Assembly (NCBI RefSeq): GCF_004054195.1
Contig: NZ_SBIW01000003.1
Location: forward strand, 682,001-746,000
Source of the DNA: Mucilaginibacter gilvus
GTDB lineage: Bacteria; Bacteroidota; Bacteroidia; Sphingobacteriales; Sphingobacteriaceae
Direction: 5' to 3'
DNA length: 64,000 nt
Within the stretch, counting starts at the first letter, position 1; each line of letters opens with the position of its first letter. The position numbers and the translations under genes were made by a program. Below the pieces are notes generated by a model, which was not told where the DNA came from, searched no databases, and saw only the letters and a list, made by a program, of their open reading frames with translations. Shown here in pieces: positions 60,501-64,000 of this stretch.

Positions 60501-62723
60501 AGTATACGTAAAATTAGAGCCGGTACACACGTCTGCCGTATTTGCGCTGGTGATGTTGTCTTTACGGGTAATGGTGATCACCGCCGGGGTGCTGATGATA
60601 TTACAAGGTGCTGCAAGGTTAGTGGTAACTTCCAAAATGATAGTTGATGTGCCTGCGGTTATTTCGGCTGCGGATGGCGTATACGTTGGATTCATTGCAT
60701 TGCGACTGGGACTGAACGTGCCTGTGCCGCCCACCCACTTAAAGCTGTTATAAACCCCGGTAATATTGGCTGCCGCTAAACTAACTATATTGCCTTCGCA
60801 AACGGCTTGGTCGCCGCCTGCGTTAACCAGTGGTGCTTCCTGGAAAGTTAGTACCTGCGAATCGGAAGCCACATTGCAATTATTGGTGTGGGTTACGGTA
60901 ATGGTATAGGTATTATAATCGGTAAATTTTACCTGTGGATATTGGCTGTTGGCTGTTGTGCCGTTCTCGTAACTAAAGGCACCGCCGGTAATTGTCCAAA
61001 CGTAGGTAGCAGGCAGGGTTTTGGCCGTTCCCGTAAGTGTAGTTTTTGTAGTAGTAGCGTTAGGGCCGAAGGTGAGTACCTGGTCTTTACCGCAAACGAG
61101 CCCGTCGGCAGATAATTTTGCCACCGGGTTTAAATTGATTACCACTTCCTGAGGTTCTGAAGATACCAGGCCGCAACTGATGGTGGTGATATCTAAGGTT
61201 AGGGTATACAAGCCGGCTACGGTAAAGTTAAACTTTGGCGTTTTACTGGCGGCGGTGGTACCGCCCAAAAAGGTGGGTTGCGCGGGGCCTGTAACACGCC
61301 AGGTGTAGGTGGTATTCACATCGCAGTTTTCGTCAACAATAGAAGTGTTTACGGGTGTAACCGGCCCTGATGTACAAATGGTTGAGTTAGCTAATGTAAA
61401 AGAGGGTTTTGGCGCATCCTGTATACATATCTCTATGATTTTGTCTTCTACATCGCAAATGGCATTTCCGTTTTGCAGGTGAAGGCCAACGTGGTGTTTA
61501 CCGTTTGTAGTAAAGGTATATTCAAGTAATTTTTCCAGCGGGTAGTTTACGGCAACCACAATACCATCTACTACCCAGGTATATAAGGCGGCTGCGTTGG
61601 TACAATCAAACGATGTGCTGTTAGGGTCCTGACCGGGGATTGATATGTTGCCGAAAGTTACCACCGTATTGGTACATGCCGTTTCGCTGTATCCTATCTT
61701 GTTTTTTGGCGCTTCTATAACCCTTGCATAGCCGGTAACGGGCGTGCCCAATTTGCCGCAGAACGGGCTTGTGGGCTGCAGATCTATCTGGAAAACGTTT
61801 TGCAGGCCATTTGCTACGTTACCGCAGGATGCCTTTTTGTACGTATGGTCAATAAAACCACCGGTTGCCACAATTTCGCAAAGCGTATAATTGGTGCTCA
61901 AGCCATCGCCCCAGGTAACGCTGTAGATCAACCCCGGATAATTTTTTTGGATCCCATTTGGGGAATTGATATCAACGCTATAGGTAAGTTTGGTTTGCCC
62001 GTCTAAACACACCTGGTTACTGCCCGATGCACCAAAACTGTTATTTACAAGGTTGTTAATCAAGCTAAATGCCTTTGTACCCACTATACCGGCGTTGGTT
62101 GCTCTCACAATAACCGTGTAGTTGGCTGCCTTGGCAATAAAAGGTGCGGCCGGGAAGGTAATGCTACCTTCATCGGTTTGCGAGAGCTCATTAAAGAAAG
62201 TGGCAGATGCCGCTGCACCGGCCGATGATGCATTTACAAAAGCATAGGAAGTATTATCGGATCCTATACATGAGCCAAAGATCTCCGGATTTGCCGTATT
62301 TACAGCTTGTGACGATGTGCCCGCCGTTATGCCTGCCGAAGCACTTATTGTAAATGGCCCGGAAGTTACCGGGAGGATGGCCGGGTCTGTACATTGTATC
62401 CTAATCCTGTAATTTGGGCTGGTGGCGGTTCCGTTGGGGATGATGCCGTTTACAAACGTGCCGTAAAAACCAGCGTAACTACCAATTAATGTGGGGGCCC
62501 CAAAGTTTCCGTTGGCATCAGAAAGGTACAAGTTAAAAACATTGGTAGAACTGGAGCAGGCCGTTGTTGTATTGAGATGAAACGGTACGGCAATAGTAGA
62601 ACTCTGGCCGTAGGGACCTGGATCTATGTTGCCGATAATAACAGTTTGTGCGCGGACCCCTGTTATGACGAAGCAGCTAAAAGTAAAAACAAACAGTAAA
62701 CTCCTTGTAAAAATTCTCTCCAT
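57528..62723 (-). CDS. Giant PKD-repeat adhesin with gliding-motility C-terminal domain (SprB-like)
   Basis: The 1731-residue exported protein starts with a signal peptide ending GVRAQ (about 1-26). It is a chain of Ig/PKD-like beta domains. Clear PKD signatures are YLWDFGDGTGN near 1204, YEWDFGDGTAH near 1484 and WAWDFGDNSTS near 1574. Between about 590 and 1190 lie repeated segments with VNAGGDQAVCEGN, LAGPDESICNG and similar CSG starts. The last 110 residues (LYIPNAFMPAGSTSELRTFV to RTGVIHLIR) are the CHU_C/TIGR04131 domain used as a T9SS type B secretion signal. A surface adhesin or gliding protein is likely. Confidence 0.92.
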   Translation of the reverse strand: MERIFTRSLLFVFTFSCFVITGVRAQTVIIGNIDPGPYGQSSTIAVPFHLNTTTACSSSTNVFNLYLSDANGNFGAPTLIGSYAGFYGTFVNGIIPNGTATSPNYRIRIQCTDPAILPVTSGPFTISASAGITAGTSSQAVNTANPEIFGSCIGSDNTSYAFVNASSAGAAASATFFNELSQTDEGSITFPAAPFIAKAANYTVIVRATNAGIVGTKAFSLINNLVNNSFGASGSNQVCLDGQTKLTYSVDINSPNGIQKNYPGLIYSVTWGDGLSTNYTLCEIVATGGFIDHTYKKASCGNVANGLQNVFQIDLQPTSPFCGKLGTPVTGYARVIEAPKNKIGYSETACTNTVVTFGNISIPGQDPNSTSFDCTNAAALYTWVVDGIVVAVNYPLEKLLEYTFTTNGKHHVGLHLQNGNAICDVEDKIIEICIQDAPKPSFTLANSTICTSGPVTPVNTSIVDENCDVNTTYTWRVTGPAQPTFLGGTTAASKTPKFNFTVAGLYTLTLDITTISCGLVSSEPQEVVINLNPVAKLSADGLVCGKDQVLTFGPNATTTKTTLTGTAKTLPATYVWTITGGAFSYENGTTANSQYPQVKFTDYNTYTITVTHTNNCNVASDSQVLTFQEAPLVNAGGDQAVCEGNIVSLAAANITGVYNSFKWVGGTGTFSPSRNAMNPTYTPSAAEITAGTSTIILEVTTNLAAPCNIISTPAVITITRKDNITSANTADVCTGSNFTYTITSANPVSNFSWTASVTSGSATGFSATGSGNTINDVINDTGVGDATIVYIITPTTNGCPGVPFPLTLTVNRIPVLTATPAAVPICSGQPTGVVLTSTQANTTYTWTSVADADIHFNSEQTTPVAVTTIPDLLTNTGTLYGIVKYTITPYHGACAGAPVTVTVVIAPPPIAALAGPDESICNGLTYTLQGNDPSPGTGQWTLISGQVGVTFANSASATSVVNGLKPGNVYQFVWSINTSPGCTPNTDEVTITVDAPTIGGIIAGSASVCADANHDFLVLSGNVGKVLSWESSTDGVNWVTLLDITNQYEYTDLTQTTQFRAVVQNGTCAIEHSAIATITVNQPVIPASGGIPLTTLCNASVFTLSGNDPTPFAGIWTQTGGPPVIFADATDPKTQITGLIGGNTYKFTWTIKGSAPCPDSQNEITIVNNPDVTPKFINDYNTTVCGPVTVNFTNQSSNFAGTTYLWDFGDGTGNTNAVNPQHTFQPGTDGEDVVYTVSLTIINNCVAREPFKMDILVRPSAPTAVVQPEKLSACGSLAIRLKNTSPGNNQYYDFFVFDGNTQVLPTIRKTDKSDAVFASLGPPRNDAFYTVYMVATDLCDNTTKSVPTPINIYPATFVPLFFSKDNKSEACYPFTATFVNISSGGTKFFYRIYSPAGVMIDEIQGSKTEQPYTFVAPGTYFVSIVAQNDCATFESTERIKFEAYPQPLPDFTADITSGCKAIRVKFSNTTVANGATPPQSLSYEWDFGDGTAHFFGYTPLPHLYLAKNSPFTVTLKVNNLSTGCTNIIVKTNFIKVNPAPNVDFDASPGFITKIPNYHFAFDDKTSGNPVSWAWDFGDNSTSTQQNPGHTYADTGTYKVTLRVINRDGCDSTVVHKVQITGVPGQLYIPNAFMPAGSTSELRTFVMKGSGIETWRMQIFNNWGQLVWETTKLNSTGEPVESWDGTYKGVPVQQGVYVWQASAKFINGTEWKGMQYGPATLPKRTGVIHLIR

Positions 62724-62932
62724 CGAATCTCTTGCATAGCGTTACTATACGGCACGCTAAAATAACAAAATTGTTACAAACTATAAGCGATATTATAAAA
62801 CCAAAACCGAAGTATATTGTATACGCAAACCGAACCTTGGGGGTTGCAAACGATGGAATAATTTTACATAACGTAAATTACACTTCGTTTTTAGATAAAA
62901 AATTACGAATAAGCTAATTAAAGCCGTTTTTT

Positions 62933-64000
62933 CTATGCAAAAAACAGGTAAGAAATAAATATGGCGGCAATTACACCGGCCAGATCGGCTATTAACCCGG
63001 CAGGGATGGCGTATCGTGATTTTTTGATGCCTACCGAGCCAAAATAAAGCGCAACGATAAAAAAGGTTGTATCTGCAGAGCCGTTAAAAACCGAACCGAG
63101 ACGCCCGGCAAAACTATCAGGCCCGTAGGTTTGCATGGTGCTTATCATCATGGCTTTAGAGCCGGAACCGCTTAGCGGTTTCATATAAGCAACGGGCAGC
63201 GCATCTACAAAACGGGTATCTAAGTTTGCCTGGCTCACTACCCAGCGCACGCCATCGTTAAGATAGGTAAGCGCGCCGCTGTTGCGGAAAACGCTGATAG
63301 CCACAAGCATGGCTACAAGATAGGGGATGATCTTTACCGATACACCAAAGCCTTCCTTGGCGCCATCTATAAAAGCCTCGAATACATTGACGCGCTTGCG
63401 CATGGCACCTAATATAAATACAACCGGGATACAGTAAATGAGTGTATTGCTGATCACTTTAGATACGAGGGTGATCTGGTCGTGGTTTAACTGGGTGGTG
63501 AATGTCCAGACCAACAACGTAATAAAGGCTGTCATACCGCCCAGCCACGCGATGATCACCTTATCCCACAGGTTTATTTTTTGTTTGACAGACACCGCCA
63601 GCATGCCCACAACCGTAGCTACATAGGTCGCTATGATACAGGGGATAAAAACATCGGCAGGATCTTTAGCGTGTAGGATATACCGCTGCGCTATAATGGT
63701 AACGGGTAGCAATTGTAAACCGGAAGTATGCAGCACCAAAAACATGATCTGCGAGTTGGAGGCGGTTTCTTTATCAGGGTTAAGTTCCTGCAAACTGCCC
63801 ATAGCTTTTAAGCCAAGCGGGGTGGCGGCGTTATCGAGCCCAAGCAGATTGGCCGAAAAATTCATCATCATCTGGCCGTTGGCAGGGTGGTTCTTTGGTA
63901 CCTCGGGGAACAGCTTGCCCAGAAATGGGCCTACTATTCGGGCCAAAAAGTTCATGGCACCGGCGCGTTCGCCAATATTCATAATACCCAGCCATAAAAC
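62933..64000 (-). CDS. SpmA/SpmB fusion membrane protein, 5' end outside window
   Basis: The frame runs through the right edge (codons before the internal ATG read VLWLGIM), so the start is missing. The visible 355 residues contain the end of the first nucleoside-recognition/gate domain, including FSANLLGLDNAATPLGLKAM (SpmA-type) and a second domain PYLVAMLVAISVFRNSGALT with PLSGSGSKAMMISTMQTYGP and FNGSADTTFFIVALYFGSVG (SpmB-type). About eight membrane helices are seen. The family takes part in spore maturation in Firmicutes but is widespread in non-sporing Bacteroidota, where a transport or small-molecule-permeation role is supposed. Confidence 0.88.
   Translation of the reverse strand, partial: VLWLGIMNIGERAGAMNFLARIVGPFLGKLFPEVPKNHPANGQMMMNFSANLLGLDNAATPLGLKAMGSLQELNPDKETASNSQIMFLVLHTSGLQLLPVTIIAQRYILHAKDPADVFIPCIIATYVATVVGMLAVSVKQKINLWDKVIIAWLGGMTAFITLLVWTFTTQLNHDQITLVSKVISNTLIYCIPVVFILGAMRKRVNVFEAFIDGAKEGFGVSVKIIPYLVAMLVAISVFRNSGALTYLNDGVRWVVSQANLDTRFVDALPVAYMKPLSGSGSKAMMISTMQTYGPDSFAGRLGSVFNGSADTTFFIVALYFGSVGIKKSRYAIPAGLIADLAGVIAAIFISYLFFA

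Noticed and set aside
1-64000. tRNA, rRNA, integrase or phage genes
   Set aside because: I looked for tRNA T-loop motifs, rRNA-like stretches, and recombinase or phage proteins by eye on both strands and found none that hold up. A tRNA scan would settle the first point.

Overview
The window looks like chromosomal DNA of a Bacteroidota member, most likely a Sphingobacteriaceae genome close to Mucilaginibacter or Pedobacter. The signs are a T9SS type B C-terminal domain beside a PorP/SprF protein, TAnnTTTG -7 promoter boxes, near absence of Shine-Dalgarno sequences, the Bacteroidota lgt and ppk1/ppx arrangements, many lipoproteins, and moderate G+C with AT-rich intergenic DNA. The taxonomic call is inference from gene content. 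I saw no rRNA, tRNA, CRISPR array, integrase or intact insertion sequence.

Layout. 0-2.3 kb: small genes, including a cold shock protein and a second gene that resembles the N-terminal module of the larger Bacteroidota cold shock proteins. 2.8-4.4 kb: ammonium transporter. 4.6-10.4 kb: two secreted glycosidase genes, one of them broken at a G7 tract, with signal peptidase I, a DUF1801 protein and two gene fragments. 10.4-13.8 kb: omega-amidase and methionine/glutamine transaminase pair, then a transglutaminase-like protein. 13.9-16.4 kb: a translationally coupled ABC importer (COG2984/COG4120/COG1101 type). 17.4-21.9 kb: TPR protein, PQQ-type sorbosone dehydrogenase-like lipoprotein, a secreted Gly/Gln-rich protein with 75-bp repeats, aldo/keto reductase. 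22.0-24.0 kb: four-gene overlapping operon for DinB-like protein, lipoprotein, SCO1/SenC and cytochrome c. 24.2-31.2 kb: GH1 glucosidase with a palindromic operator candidate, TPR histidine kinase, glutaryl-CoA dehydrogenase, folB and a GlcD-type oxidase. 31.2-34.0 kb: lipoprotein flanked by 12-bp inverted repeats, thioesterase, Hsp20, YajQ. 34.2-37.1 kb: polyphosphate kinase and exopolyphosphatase. 37.2-43.4 kb: possible small RNA, ubiX, S41 peptidase, and an mtaB-lgt-gtrA-IMPase cluster. 43.4-46.5 kb: unknown protein, Nfu, membrane protein, purB. 46.9-53.6 kb: TetR regulator with a TolC/adaptor/RND efflux operon. 53.6-56.4 kb: small membrane proteins, another TetR, OsmC. 56.5-62.7 kb: PorP/SprF-like protein with a 1731-residue PKD-rich T9SS adhesin. 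62.9 kb to the end: SpmAB-like membrane protein, cut by the window edge.

Functional links. YafV- and YbdL-like enzymes form the transaminase/omega-amidase repair or methionine salvage route. Ppk1 and Ppx make and degrade polyphosphate. SCO and cytochrome c suggest copper and cytochrome oxidase biogenesis. TetR, TolC, adaptor and RND form one tripartite efflux locus with candidate operators. The large adhesin and PorP-like partner form a T9SS cell-surface module.

Most of the window is ordinary core genome. The items most worth a second look are the frameshifted poly-G glycosidase, the short RNA candidate ahead of ubiX, the split cold-shock architecture, the repeat-flanked lipoprotein gene, the TetR operator palindromes, and several intergenic inverted-repeat elements. 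I did not find a clear new defence or mobile system.
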